Shown in pieces: positions 30,121-41,549 of a stretch of 57,404 bases of DNA. The position numbers and the translations under genes were made by a program. Under the pieces are notes generated by a model. That model saw nothing but the letters and a program-made list of their open reading frames with translations. It did not search any database and was not told the origin of the DNA. Source of the DNA: Nemertoderma westbladi. Lineage: Eukaryota; Xenacoelomorpha; Nemertodermatida; Nemertodermatidae. The DNA lies in contig JAUCBJ010008256.1 of NCBI GenBank assembly GCA_032718475.1, forward strand, positions 1 through 57,404, written 5' to 3'. Each line of letters starts with the position of its first letter. The stretch's first letter is position 1.

Positions 30121-33100
30121 TTACGTTATGGAGTCCCTAGATGTTTGAAGGATTAGGGAGGTGGTCGTGGGAAGAGAATCTTGCCTTCCACAGTTTCCGG
30201 AGAGTCCTCCATTCCCTTCCGGTAAACACAAACGACCGACTGGGTGATTGAGTCGCTGCATCCCGAATACAATTCCAGGTTTCCTCTTCGTCCTGGAATA
30301 GTTACGATAGAAACATCGCTCTAGATACACGACGGCCTTACAAAGCCGATTCCAGGAGCTATAGTGGTCCGTCGCTCCCTGCAGGAGAGGTGAGAGTCCC
30401 TGCGAGACGTCTGATGTTCCAGAGCTCCAATCGCTCTCTCTGATCTTCATGAAGGATCCACTCGCGGTGGGGAGGTCCAGATCCACGGCGTCATCCCTGG
30501 CAATATGTAATACCGACAGATCTATCCCGGGTTCAAATAACTCCGATCCACCCGTCCGGGTTTTAGGTTTGACTTTCTCCGCTCCCTTGGCTGGTCTAAT
30601 CTCAGTCGGAGTAAGATGGGGAGGCCATTCATCCTCCTTACTCAGGAAGTCGGGTTCACCTAACCGGTCTGTAGTATCTGTCAGTTCTTGAGGAGTTGCT
30701 CCTCTGGAAGCGATGTCAGTTGGATTAAACTTCTTGGGGCAATATCTCCATTGATCTACATTGGAGCTAATATCGTCATTATCTGAGGAGTATGGTGTTC
30801 CCTCAGTTGGGTCGTCTCCCTCACTAGTATCATCTTCCCATTCACTCACCTGGCAGACGCGATCTTGAAGCAGTCTTTCTCTGAGCGTTCTTCGGGAAGG
30901 TCCAGTAAGGTACCAACCTACTCTAGTTCTTACCGCATAGGTCTGAAGTGGTTGCGGTTGAGCAGGTCGTATCTCCAATGTCTCCAGCGCCTCATGCGCG
31001 TTTTGACTGATTAATATTTGTACTCCAGGATAATCGGTGTCGAATCTAGGAATGTTAAGTTGTTGGGCATGATCATCTTCGTCCCAATTATAAGGTTCCA
31101 CTTGGGTGGTAGCGAAGTTCTTTATTGCCACCATTTTGACTGACCTTATACTGTGTTCTCCTAGTTTATCCTGTGGAGTGGACAACTCACCTATATAATA
31201 GTCGGCAGCCACAGCAGATTTCCAAACCTGCATGATCCCTGACATGTTTAGCTTGGTTCGGAACTTGGGTTGTCCAGCAAAGATGTCTTCGGCTAGTTCT
31301 TTATCGATGAATGTTCCTGTGCTGCCGGAGTCCAGGAGGGCGTTCACTATATAGCTCTTCTGAGGTCCGTGGACCCGTAACTGGACTACAAGAAATTCTC
31401 GGATTCCTACATTGGAAGTTGGCGCTTTCCAAAATGGTTGTCGATCAGAAGTGGTTAGAGCGAGGTCAATGTCTGTATCTTTTTCATAGATGAGTGCTCG
31501 ATACACTGTGGTATTTATCATGTAACAGGATTCGTTTTCGTCGGAGAACTCGTCCGTATAGAATCCTTCCATCTCAGATTGATCAGTGTCGTTCACATCA
31601 CTGAATTGGACATGTAGTTTGGAATCACTTACCTGACTCGGACTATTTCGCTCGAATTCAGTGTGCAACAAGATATGATGTTTCGCACCGCACTTAGCAC
31701 ATCTTGTGTCAGAGTAACAGGTTCGCCGTTGGTGTCCTTGTCTGAGGCAATTATAGCACAACCGCTTGTCCCACATGACTTCACATCTCTCAGTTAATGA
31801 TTTCTTTAGAAATTCATCACACATATTTAAGCGATGGGTCCCATCACATAGCGCACATTTCGGTTTGATGTTACTTACCTTACTCTGAGTAACATTGTGT
31901 ACACTTGTCCTTTCTTCGGGCTTTCTCACCTGAATTCTCTTGGGAGACGTAGGAGGAGTTTTTTTTACCTGTTCTCTCCTGTCATTTGTTCGAGACTTGA
32001 ATTTACTAACCTGATCTTTAGGCATTTTATTTACGTAATAAGATTTGTCAGTGTCTTTCCCGCTATCTTCTCTTTGAGAAGTCTGGCTTTCGCCATCATC
32101 TGTATAACACACTGGTGTTACCTTTCTCCTAGAGACGGGTTTTTCACTTACCTTGTTTTCCGGTGTCTTCTCTCTGGACAGTTTCAGGAGCTGTAATTTC
32201 ACTTCTCCATCTAGGAATGACATGAGATCAGCCATGGTAGGGTCTCGTCGTTGTTGTTCCATCATATATAACACTTTCTTATCCCAGCGTGTACCTACTC
32301 CACCCTTCGGTAAAGTAGAAGCCACTGCTCTAATAACCATAGCATTCTGATACTCATGAGACTTACCTAGCCAATCTAATTGTCTGCAGATCTCCTGAAT
32401 CTCATCGGAAAACTCTATAATTCCGCTGCTAATAAACTTTCGGGGCGCTACTAACTTTGCATACAAATACCCAGCTATGTTATTCCTATTACCATACCTG
32501 ATGTTTAGTGTATCCCAAACTTGTCTTAATCCGTCTGGATGTCCAATAAACTTTAACGCCATTAACTTGGGAGATCCTTCCAAGCACTCGATGAGGAACC
32601 TAAGTTTCTCTCCATTAGATAGTACAGAGTTCTGTATGTTATCTTTGTAATATTCATTAAAAGGTAACCATTTCATCTCATCTCCATTGAACTTGACGAT
32701 CTCTCCCACCTTTACTGCTTGCCGGGCTTCGGTTCTAGCCATTTGACGCGTAAAACTTTCTTGGGCCATCGTGTTATTTAATATCGAGTTATCGGTATAT
32801 AAATTTCTCGGATTATGATCCGGTCTATAGGGAATATCATTATCAACAGGCCTATAATTACCCTTAATAGGGTTCACTATAGGAGTTTCTACTTCGCTAG
32901 CAGTATAGATGCGTGTAGGCTCCACACCTTGCGCATGAGATACTTCAGACCTAACAGGTTGACACATTGTTACAAGGGGTGGTGGTATACCCTTTTGTAA
33001 ATTTACTAATTTATCACGTTCTAGCGCGATATTTTGCTGTACTTCTTGCAACTCTAACCTACTTTCCTTTACGGTTCCCTTTAACTGTTGAACAGTCCCT

Positions 33101-34551
33101 TCTAACTCTCGGACCTGTTGGGAGGAGCGTACTCGATTCTCCTCCATCTTTTCGAGGAGAATGTCCATCCCCCGCCGTCTCTCGTCCACCCAATCAACCG
33201 CCGAAACGGGATCCGCCAACGTTGTAGCGGGCGGACGAGGGACAACGGGCGACAAATCATGAATATTTCGCTCGGAGTCCAAGGCATGAACTGTCTCATG
33301 GGCTGTTCTGCTGGGCACAGGTAGCTTAGTGCTGTGCAACGGGAATTGAGAGGTAGGTTCAGGGAGTACAGGTGTCTCTACGACCGAAAAGGTGGCTTTG
33401 GGAACAGGCCTAACTATTTCAGGCTCATCTACTATAGTAGGGAGTCTCTCTATTGTAATTATTTGGTCTGTGGGTTCTGTACTACCTAAGTTGGTGTTAT
33501 TTAGTTGCCTTCTAACAGCTGGAGGCAAATCAGGCAATTTCTGACGGTGGAATGTTCTTTTACGTCGGCTTAGGTGAGATCTATTTCCTTTGCCTTCAGT
33601 GTCGGTGGTATCGCCTTCCTCAGATGATGTATAACCCTGTCTTTTGGGAGTAGATCTATTCATCATCTGCATATTACTAGCTGTTAACTGTTTATTAACA
33701 TTATCTTGTCTCTCTTGAAGATTTTCCAACTCTAGTTGGGTTGTCTCTTCAGATGCCCTCCGTTCTGCTTCTGCCACTGCTATTTTTCTTTCCGCTTCAG
33801 CCGCCTTTCTTTCCGCTTCTGCTGCTGCCACCTTTCTTTCCGCTTCTGCCGCTGCCACTGCCGCTGCTGCTGTCTTTCTATCTTCTATACGTTTTTTCTT
33901 CACCCTTTCTTCTTGGTCTCTAGCAATGCGGAGTTGTTCATCGAATTTAGCTTGGTTCGCAGCTAACATTTCCGCATCGATTGCGTCCAGCACAAGCTTG
34001 GTTCCTTCACTATTAGGGCTAAGCCCCTCCAACCTTCTCCTCAACTCTTCATCTCCTACAAAGCGTTGATAGTCTGACAGATAGATGTCAATAGCATCCC
34101 TCTTATGCGGTTTCTCTGCTGTCACTTCGCTTTCTTCTTGAGAAAAAGTGGCGTCGGTTGATTCTTCATAGGTTGGCCGCTCATCATAAACCTTATCCAC
34201 CATCTTCACTCCGCGTTCGGGCGTCCGCTCATCAGTATCCGAACTACTGGAGCTATCGGGCCGCTGAAAAATAGGTTCTTGGCTAGGATGTTGCTGCTGT
34301 TTGACAGCTGCTTCTTGATCCCGCTTGACTTGGGCCCGAGTGCCGATGATAGACCTACGATGTTGGACTAGCCTAGGATCTGACACTACTTCTGTAGGGA
34401 TGGCCTTTCTCACAGCAGGAGGTGACTTAGACTTGGATCTAGGATGTTCTCTACTTGGATCTGGGTCACTGATCTTTTTAAGACACTGTCTAACAGTCAT
34501 TCTAACACTATCTAGGAGACTATCCGACAGTGATTGGGTTGTGTCAGACAT
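30121..34551 (-). CDS. Gag-protease protein of element 2 with RT and integrase deleted
   Basis: A 1476-codon frame from ATG (MSDTTQSLSD). Approximate domains: basic/acidic N-terminus 1-150; Ala/Glu-rich charged coiled coil 195-300; second coiled coil 455-520; DUF1759-type capsid 640-800; zinc knuckles 925-990 (CYNCLRQGHQRRTC then CAKCGAKHH); aspartic protease from about 1065 with LLDSGSTGTFID. Right after the protease region the frame jumps (near 30770) to the end of RNase H (WRYCPKKFNP), so the RT catalytic core and most of RNase H are missing. The last 60-70 residues run out of frame and integrase is absent. The deletion junction kept the frame open. The product could assemble particles and cleave itself but not reverse transcribe. 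Confidence 0.85.
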   Translation of the reverse strand: MSDTTQSLSDSLLDSVRMTVRQCLKKISDPDPSREHPRSKSKSPPAVRKAIPTEVVSDPRLVQHRRSIIGTRAQVKRDQEAAVKQQQHPSQEPIFQRPDSSSSSDTDERTPERGVKMVDKVYDERPTYEESTDATFSQEESEVTAEKPHKRDAIDIYLSDYQRFVGDEELRRRLEGLSPNSEGTKLVLDAIDAEMLAANQAKFDEQLRIARDQEERVKKKRIEDRKTAAAAVAAAEAERKVAAAEAERKAAEAERKIAVAEAERRASEETTQLELENLQERQDNVNKQLTASNMQMMNRSTPKRQGYTSSEEGDTTDTEGKGNRSHLSRRKRTFHRQKLPDLPPAVRRQLNNTNLGSTEPTDQIITIERLPTIVDEPEIVRPVPKATFSVVETPVLPEPTSQFPLHSTKLPVPSRTAHETVHALDSERNIHDLSPVVPRPPATTLADPVSAVDWVDERRRGMDILLEKMEENRVRSSQQVRELEGTVQQLKGTVKESRLELQEVQQNIALERDKLVNLQKGIPPPLVTMCQPVRSEVSHAQGVEPTRIYTASEVETPIVNPIKGNYRPVDNDIPYRPDHNPRNLYTDNSILNNTMAQESFTRQMARTEARQAVKVGEIVKFNGDEMKWLPFNEYYKDNIQNSVLSNGEKLRFLIECLEGSPKLMALKFIGHPDGLRQVWDTLNIRYGNRNNIAGYLYAKLVAPRKFISSGIIEFSDEIQEICRQLDWLGKSHEYQNAMVIRAVASTLPKGGVGTRWDKKVLYMMEQQRRDPTMADLMSFLDGEVKLQLLKLSREKTPENKVSEKPVSRRKVTPVCYTDDGESQTSQREDSGKDTDKSYYVNKMPKDQVSKFKSRTNDRREQVKKTPPTSPKRIQVRKPEERTSVHNVTQSKVSNIKPKCALCDGTHRLNMCDEFLKKSLTERCEVMWDKRLCYNCLRQGHQRRTCYSDTRCAKCGAKHHILLHTEFERNSPSQVSDSKLHVQFSDVNDTDQSEMEGFYTDEFSDENESCYMINTTVYRALIYEKDTDIDLALTTSDRQPFWKAPTSNVGIREFLVVQLRVHGPQKSYIVNALLDSGSTGTFIDKELAEDIFAGQPKFRTKLNMSGIMQVWKSAVAADYYIGELSTPQDKLGEHSIRSVKMVAIKNFATTQVEPYNWDEDDHAQQLNIPRFDTDYPGVQILISQNAHEALETLEIRPAQPQPLQTYAVRTRVGWYLTGPSRRTLRERLLQDRVCQVSEWEDDTSEGDDPTEGTPYSSDNDDISSNVDQWRYCPKKFNPTDIASRGATPQELTDTTDRLGEPDFLSKEDEWPPHLTPTEIRPAKGAEKVKPKTRTGGSELFEPGIDLSVLHIARDDAVDLDLPTASGSFMKIRESDWSSGTSDVSQGLSPLLQGATDHYSSWNRLCKAVVYLERCFYRNYSRTKRKPGIVFGMQRLNHPVGRLCLPEGNGGLSGNCGRQDSLPTTTSLILQTSRDSIT

Positions 34552-34684
34552 GTTTGATGGTACAGTTGAATGCCTACTGCTATATTACAGTTAAAGCAAG
34601 TCTAGTAATTCAGTATCACTGTTAGCCTAGTAATTAATTACTGATACTGCTACTCAGTGTAGCGTGATATATATATAATATATT

Positions 34685-34945
34685 AGAATACCGGTATGCT
34701 TATAGTATATATATAAGTATTATTACAGACTAGATTTGTCCAGAGTACCGGTATATAATTTTAGCACAAATATATATAAATATAATAGGCCTATCGTGAA
34801 TACCGGTATACAACTGACACTTATAGTATATATAAGTATAATTATTACAGACTAGAATTAATTACAGAATACCGGTATGCTTTCAGCTCAAATTTATAGA
34901 AATAAATATAATAAGCCTATGGTAAATACCGGTATGTCAATTATT
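34685..34945. repeat. ACCGGTAT tandem blocks
   Basis: The motif ATACCGGTAT (or GTACCGGTAT) recurs at about 34689, 34747, 34799, 34868 and 34927, at roughly 52-69 bp spacing, in two alternating contexts (one with TATAGTATATATATAAG, one with AGCACAAATATA). Confidence 0.75.
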
Positions 34946-35884
34946 TTAGAATAATTGAATTTCTGAATTTTAAGGGTTACTTGGTTACTTTAACTTACTT
35001 TATTACCGTTATTTGAGCAGTAGTCCAACTGATATTGAGACCTAATTGTTATATGGCAGGCCTACTATTTATAAATCGTTTGAGTTGATTTATAATATAT
35101 ATATATACCCGTTTAATGGGTTTTGTCAATGTTTGAAATAAATGTTATTATTTCTGGGGGAGTCACTACACATAAGCTGTGCGCTCTCAGTGGAGTGCTA
35201 CTTGTTAGACACTAAAACAAATAATTCTAATTTACCTAAGTTACTTAATACTACAAATTACGTACAATTCGGGTTGAGATTACAATCTCTAAATAAACAC
35301 AAAAATTTAATTACAAATACACAAATACAAATTTTTAGGGTAATTTTACAAGAAGTCTACTAACCAGCCTAACAAAGGGTTAGAATATCTGGTTATTACA
35401 ACGGACAGGTTACTACGGTATTTGAAAATAATAAGTAGTAGTAAATATACTGCGCTGTCCAGATAGGAAAATACCACCGCCTGACGACCTATAACCGTAT
35501 CGCTATAGGTACTACGTTATGTATCACGGAGTGTCCCTACCTAGAAGTTAATTACCGCGGTCTACCAGAACCAACGTGCCTATTAACCACTTTACAACAC
35601 AAATACACTGTCTACACACTAATTGCTTTCGGAAAGCACTGTACACTAAACCCTAAATTAGGTACAAGTACTTGTACAACAAATAATCAGTAGTTAAAAA
35701 TACTTGAACAGCCAAAAGAACCAAGGTATCTGCCGGAGTGACCAAAGCACAAAATCTCCAGTCTTTACCTACGCCGAGCAGCCCTGATGTAGTACCGGGG
35801 TTAGTTTAACTATAACGGTATGTATAACAAACACAATTACTGTAGGAATAAACTTGGGGATATGAATGTTGCGAATAATCGCAT

Positions 35885-36464
35885 AAACTCTGAATAATAA
35901 ATATTACGCTACGCGTACAAACCATTCAAACAAAATGCAGACCAAATACTGACAGACTACTATCAAGCCTAAACAAACTACGGTATATGCAGACTCCAAA
36001 ATGATTAGTTAGTATGCGTTCTAACCCAGTAGTACGACTTATTCTTTCACAGGGGGTTTACCTCACAGCACTTGAAGCCCCTACTTTCCTAACTTAGCAC
36101 TTTATCGGACAGATGCTCTACACACACCGAAATTTCCTCAAACCCAACAACAGCCAGACAACTATCCAGCCTACAAATTATCTAAATAAAATGATACGCT
36201 ACCCGTACAGACTACACAAACAAAGTACAGACCAAACGCTGGCGGACTCCTATCAGGCCTAAATAAACCACAGGACATGCAGACTCCGAAATGGTTAAGT
36301 AGTATGCGTTCTAACCCAGTAGTACGACTTATTCTTTAGATGGGGGTTTACCTTACAGCTATGGCTGCCCCTACTTCCTAACCGTTCTTTATCGGACATA
36401 CACTCTACATGCACTGCAATCCGTTCAGACCTAATCAACAGTTAGCCAACAGTCAAGCCTACAA
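35885..36464. repeat. 290-bp tandem duplication in element 2 leader
   Basis: Two diverged copies with a constant 290-base offset, for example GTATGCGTTCTAACCCAGTA at 36013 and 36303. Many substitutions separate them, so the duplication is older than the last transposition. Confidence 0.85.
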
Positions 36465-36752
36465 ATTATCTGTACAATCTGAGCAGGCTTACACGCCTTC
36501 TGCTCAATACTGGCCTACAAATAAATAAAACTGGCAGAAATAAGTAAACTATACAAAAGAATGAGGGGTGATCAATCCCTATTCTCTTAAACAGCCCACC
36601 GGTATACAATACCACAATCGAATAATACTGCTGTACCTGTACTACTGTAGGTACCGGTCCGGATGATCAGGCAGTCAGGCCTACTGGTTACCGATCGACC
36701 GGTACTTTCGACTAGATTGCTTACACCGCAATCCAGAAGCAATATCTGTTAT

Positions 36753-37924
36753 TGTTTGCGCTTTTAAGACCTTTGACAGTTTAACCTGCCAAAATTAGAA
36801 TGTCTTTTGGATGATAAATAGTCTTTAGCCTATGACGAGTATTTGATACACTACATTAGCCGAAGCCAGTCTATGCGCAATCATTCACCCGTTGGATATA
36901 CCCGGGAGACTGAGTTCGGAGCTTAATGATTGATGGTGTAAGCCTACTGTATTATTCGACTGATCGTAATATATAATCTCTGACAAATATTATTCACTTT
37001 CGGGAAATATTAACAGTTCCTTTAGGACGTGGCGCTCTAAATATGTAAACAGAGTTATGACTTAAACTAGACGCAATGAGATGGCTATAGATTCACGTAT
37101 ATGGCGCATTCTTTAGGAGATGCTTTGTTATCAGTCACAATCATACACAATGCTGCACAATGCTGCACACCAATCTGCCGACCTTCACTAATTTTAGTCA
37201 CATACAAAGAGAATAACAGACAATACATGTAGGGCCTATAAAATAGCATTAGATTCACTTCACACCACTTAACATAAGTCGCAATCGTTTATCTGTAACC
37301 GGTCTCTCTAACCTTTAGTATATCAAGAAGGTTGGGTGTCTGACTATTGATCAGTATTCCAAATATAATCTTCCATCAACAAATATAATGAATAACCGAC
37401 AGCAAAAGCAGTAATGTTAGGTAAGATATGCATGATATGTTTAGTAAGCATTGAGATATGAATTGCATTGGTATGGTTAGATAACAGATATACGTTCTAT
37501 AATTAAGCCTACTAATGTAAGACTAAAGACTGAAACACGGAGGTGCCAAAAGCCGGTGTTCTTAGGCTCTGGGCAAAAACATAACACTGAATTCCTGAGT
37601 TTCTGTATCCACCTCCAACACAGAGACAAAAAACGCTCTGATTGGTCGACCGAACAACGAGAGAACAAAGAAACAAAGAAATGTCGACGTGGCAATATCA
37701 GCTGTTAGCCGTCGTCATGGTAGCGACACTGTTTTCAAGAGTATCGAGCTTTTTGCGTCACGAAATTGCGGATTATGTCCTCTAAAGTACAAATACAGAA
37801 GAAATGGCTTTTATGTCCTCTAAAACACCAGTACAGCAAGGACACGGCCTTTTTATGCCTGGTAAACCAACCACAGAGTACTTTACGGGGATAATAACCG
37901 GCTAATTACGCAAAAGCTTTTACA
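36753..37924 (-). repeat. 5' LTR of element 2
   Basis: 1172 bp from TGTTTGCGC to AGCTTTTACA, partner of 25719-26876. It retains the 14-15 bp (AAGAAGGTTGGGTG) missing from the left LTR. Followed by the GTAAG duplication at 37925-37929. On the minus strand it carries the CCAATCAGAGCG promoter-like motif (37634-37648). Confidence 0.92.
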
Positions 37925-37929
37925 GTAAG

Positions 37930-38503
37930 AGGAAAAGGTTACCGGTAGCAACTGCGACTTAAATTATAGTGGTTTTTGTGTGAATTAAATGCTATTTCAT
38001 AATCCCTACATGTGTCAGTTGCGATCTTCCTTATATATGATAAAATTCAGTGACGGTCGGCAGATTAGTGCGCAGTAGTGTGAAGTAGTGTGAAGTCGTG
38101 TGAAGTAGTGTGAAAGATAATAAAGCATCTCCTAAAGAATGATGCGCTATTTACGAAACTCTGTGGCCATCTAGTTGTGATTAGTATAAGTCATAGCTCT
38201 GTTTTTTATACTTAAAGCGCCACGTCCTAAAGGAACTGTTAATATTTCCCCGAAAGTAAATATATTTGTCAGAGATTATATAGTAACGATCAATCAAATA
38301 ATACAGTAGGTCTACATTGCAATAACTCTCAAGGCTCCCGAATCCAGTCTCCCTTAACTGTGGGTGAATGATCGCGCACAGACTGGCTTCGGCTGATGTA
38401 ACTTCAGTACACTGAATAATCGATATAGGCTAAAGTCGATTTATAAACAAGAGGACAACTAAAATTGGCAGGTTAAACTGCTAAAGGTCTAAAAGCGCGA
38501 ACA
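37930..38503 (+). repeat. Older solo LTR, right half
   Basis: Continuation of 25136-25718 after the element 2 insertion. It ends AAAAGCGCGAACA and is followed by the AAAAT duplication (38504-38508). It is diverged from the element 2 LTRs, so it is older. Confidence 0.85.
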
Positions 38504-38703
38504 AAAATATACTGGAGAAAACAATACTTGTTTGTGTTTGTGGTTGTCGTGACAGACTTGTTTGCTATCTAACTTTGTTCAACTATTATAATTAAATTCA
38601 CTCTACGAAAATGATTTAAATTATTAAATACATTCAACAATGTAGCTACCATGTAAAACAATGTAGCTACCCTGTAAAACAATGTAACTACCATGTCAAA
38701 CAA

Positions 38704-39844
38704 TGTAAAAGCTTTTGCGGACTCTGCGATGTGCTGTGTAGGTGTTTTAGCGGTCATAACAAGCGATTTTTACCCGCTATGTCTGCATGTGTGCTTTAGC
38801 GGACATAAAAAGCCAGTTTTGACGCAATACGCTTAAATACTCTAAACGATGACTCATATGACGCAATCTACCAGCTGATTTGCTGACGTGGAACTTTCCC
38901 TTCTCCTCTGTGTTCTTTGTTCGGCTCGGCCAATCAGAGCGATTTTCATTTTATGTGGGACAAGAGCCTACGTAAACCGTGCCAGGCAAGTCAGTGTTAG
39001 TTTTTATCTTTCCAAGCCCAGAACACCGGCTTAGGATTCTTCTGTGCTTCTGTGGAAGTTTCAGACTTTAGCCAACATTAGATGGCTTTGATTATAGAAA
39101 CGTAAATCTATTATCATACCAGCACTGTATACCATACCTGCATACCAGTTGACGGACACAGTGCAGTGTTACACCTTGCACAAACTATTTTACTTCTGTT
39201 TACCGTTTGTTATTAATTGTTGTATATGAAGAGATATCTTGTTATATTTGGAGAATAACGATAAATGATCATAAACCCCAATCTTCTTGATTACTGAAGG
39301 TAAGAGGGACCGGTAATCGGTAGCAATTGCGACTTACATTACAGTGGTTTTGTGTGAAGTAAATGCTATTTCATAATCCCTACATGTGTCAGTTGCTATC
39401 CTCCTTATATATGATCAAGTTGGGTGACGGTCGGCAGATCATTGTGAAGTAGTGTGACAGATAATAGAGCATCTCCTAAAGAATGCGCCATTTACGAAAT
39501 TCTATAGCTATCCCGTTGTGTTTAGTGTAAGTCATAACTCTGTTGATATACTTAAAGCGCCACGTCCTAAAGGAACTGTTAATATTTCCCCGAAAGTAAA
39601 TAATATTTGTCAGGGATTATATAGTAACAATCAATCGAATAATACAGTAGGTCTGCAACGCAATAACTTCAAAGCACCCGAATCCAGTCTCCCTTAACAG
39701 TGGGTGAATGATCGCGCATAGACTGGCTTCGGCTAATGTTAGTTTATGTGTACTAAATAGTTGTTGTAGGTTAAAGTCGATTTATAAACAAGAGGACACC
39801 TAAAATTGGCAGGTTTAACTGCTAAAGGTCTGAAAGCGCGAACA
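38704..39844 (+). repeat. Second solo LTR of the element 2 family
   Basis: TGTAAAAGCTTTTGCGG to AAAGCGCGAACA, flanked by AACAA on both sides (38699-38703 and 39845-39849). Same orientation as the interrupted solo LTR. It preserves the empty version of the site where element 2 inserted: ATTACTGAAGGTAAGAGG at about 39288-39305. Confidence 0.9.
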
Positions 39845-39849
39845 AACAA

Positions 39850-40151
39850 TGTAGCTACCATGTAATACAATGTAGCTACTTCATGTACATTTACAGGCTA
39901 ACCAATAATACATCTATCTATCTAGTTGTTTAGGCGTTTCATTGTTTAGCCGATAAATTTACATAAAGTAGCTACATTTATTCATTTGATTTGTTTGATG
40001 CACACATGTTGACAACATGTAAAATAAATATAAGGGAAGATATTAATATTAATCTATCAAACAATCCCAACACTGTCGAACCAAATAAATAATAGTAATG
40101 CTTCTAAATTTACCCAACAAACTCCATTGACCAAATTTTTCCTGCTGTCCG
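39850..40151. other. AT-rich spacer, no gene seen
   Basis: About 300 bases with repeated AATGTAGCTACC motifs (also left of the solo LTR, 38638-38700). These show that the solo LTR inserted into a short TGTAGCTACC tandem tract. Confidence 0.6.
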
Positions 40152-40321
40152 AATAATAACTATTTACATACTTGTGTGTAAAGTCGCACTTTGATGATTG
40201 ATGAGTGTGATGATCCGAGTGGCTTTGTTACACGAACGAACGTTAGTTAGTGAGTGAAAATCTAGCCATGAGGATCAGAACACTGTAAAGTACTTTGCAA
40301 CAAGTATGTATGTAGTTTTAT
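40152..40321. mobile_element. MITE-like element with terminal inverted repeats
   Basis: The ends CTATTTACATACTTGTGTG and CAACAAGTATGTATGTAG are inverted repeats. A reverse-complement copy lies at 56685-56813. About 165 bp, no coding capacity. Confidence 0.6.
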
Positions 40322-40798
40322 TCCAAAATTTTAACATTACGAAATGATTGTACATATACATTATAAGTGATAGAAACTGCACAAATTATATTAGTTGCTG
40401 TATAAATAATTGTAAAATTGACATAAATTATGTAATAAATAAGTTAGCTTATATTTATGGTGGCGTTTGGAGCCATGTTATAATAATATAGCTATGCCCT
40501 ACTGGTTATTAATAGCTATACCCCGCCTACCGGTAGGTAATGCAGTAGGCCTATCTGGCTGGCCGTCAGGCAAATTTCCACCTATTGTTTACGTGGTAAC
40601 CATGACGGCGTTAAGTAATATCCACTAGGGGGACATTACTTAACGCCGCCATGGTTACCACGTTAACAGAAACACCAAATACAATACTAAATGTACAGGC
40701 CAATACAATGCTGTAATGTCCTCTAAAGTTGTAAAGAGCTACATAACAACTCGCTTTTACTAACGGTGTTGAGTAATGTTACAATTTTGGAATAAAAG
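40318..40798. mobile_element. MITE-like element with internal hairpin
   Basis: Its ends, TTTTATTCCAAAATTTTAAC and the inverted copy at 40770-40798 (GTTACAATTTTGGAATAAAA), form roughly 25-bp terminal inverted repeats. An internal perfect-looking hairpin sits at 40589-40662. The element ends only about 36 bases before the ABCC start codon, so it may supply promoter sequence. Confidence 0.55.
40589..40662. repeat. Long hairpin
   Basis: TTACGTGGTAACCATG...GGCGTTAAGTAAT is followed, after a loop of about 16 bases, by its inverse ATTACTTAACGCC...CATGGTTACCACGT. The arms are about 30 bp with one or two mismatches. Confidence 0.85.
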
Positions 40799-40833
40799 AT
40801 TTTACACTGATCAGTAATGAAGTCTATACGATA

Positions 40834-41067
40834 ATGGGTTTGTTTCGAATTCCGGAGGAGAAGCGACGCTTAGTTAACCCACCAGAAACTCATTCTAATC
40901 AATATCTCTCAACACATCCTCTCTTAAGGATATGGCATTTCTACATACTTCCATTCCTAATTCGTCATTACAAGAAGCCGGTTACTCCAGATACATTCTA
41001 TCGTCCACTTTCCCAGAACTTGGATTCCAGAATATCCATAGAAAAACTTCTCAATAATTGGAAAAAG
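40834..41067 (+). CDS. ABCC/MRP-like transporter, exon 1
   Basis: 78 codons from ATG (MGLFRIPEEKRR) to the donor AAAAAG|GTAATT, phase 0. The text corresponds to the cytoplasmic lead-in of short ABCC proteins (MRP4 type), before the first membrane domain: an S-T-H-P-L-L-R-I-W-H block like the conserved NPLF..G stretch, then a conserved D.Y..L..ED-type region and a W near the end (NNWKK). Joining to 46485 keeps the frame. The start is chosen because it is the first ATG of the frame and lies just after a MITE boundary. An upstream non-coding exon cannot be excluded. Confidence 0.65.
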
Positions 41068-41549
41068 GTAATTTGTAAAAGAAAAATTATTACAGTAAAT
41101 TTATTCATAACAATGAATTAAATGACCTTGGGAGTATTTTCATGTAATGTTTTAGTCGCATTAATTGCATACATGTATTGTAGAATGAAAAGCAGTAGTA
41201 GACCCTATACAGTTGATCTACAGTCGGGTTATTCCTCCCCCAGCCGGAATCAGTACAGTGTTCAGTTATACAGTAGAATATGTGTCTAGAACAAGGCGAT
41301 ACTTAGTACGTGTCTCCTTCGTCTATGATAAAAAACTGGTTTATATTCGAACTTTCCTAGAACTTCTACGAAGTAAAAATTAAATTGAAAAGTAAAATGG
41401 CAAATCAGGAGTATTTGGAAATCCACTAATTTAGATTATGAAAAGGATCGAAAGTTTTAGGCAAACAACTACTGCATAAGTTCATGCTTGGTTTGTGTTT
41501 GTGTTTGTGTTTGAGATTTAATGTTTAATAGTGAAATATATTGCAACTA

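Larger units (their letters stand above)
34552..36752 (-). other. 5' leader of element 2
   Basis: 2.2 kb between gag and the 5' LTR without a credible frame. It holds an array of ACCGGTAT-centred blocks (34685-34945) and a 290-bp duplication (35885-36464). The primer-binding site should lie just left of 36753; I could not assign its tRNA. Confidence 0.6.
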
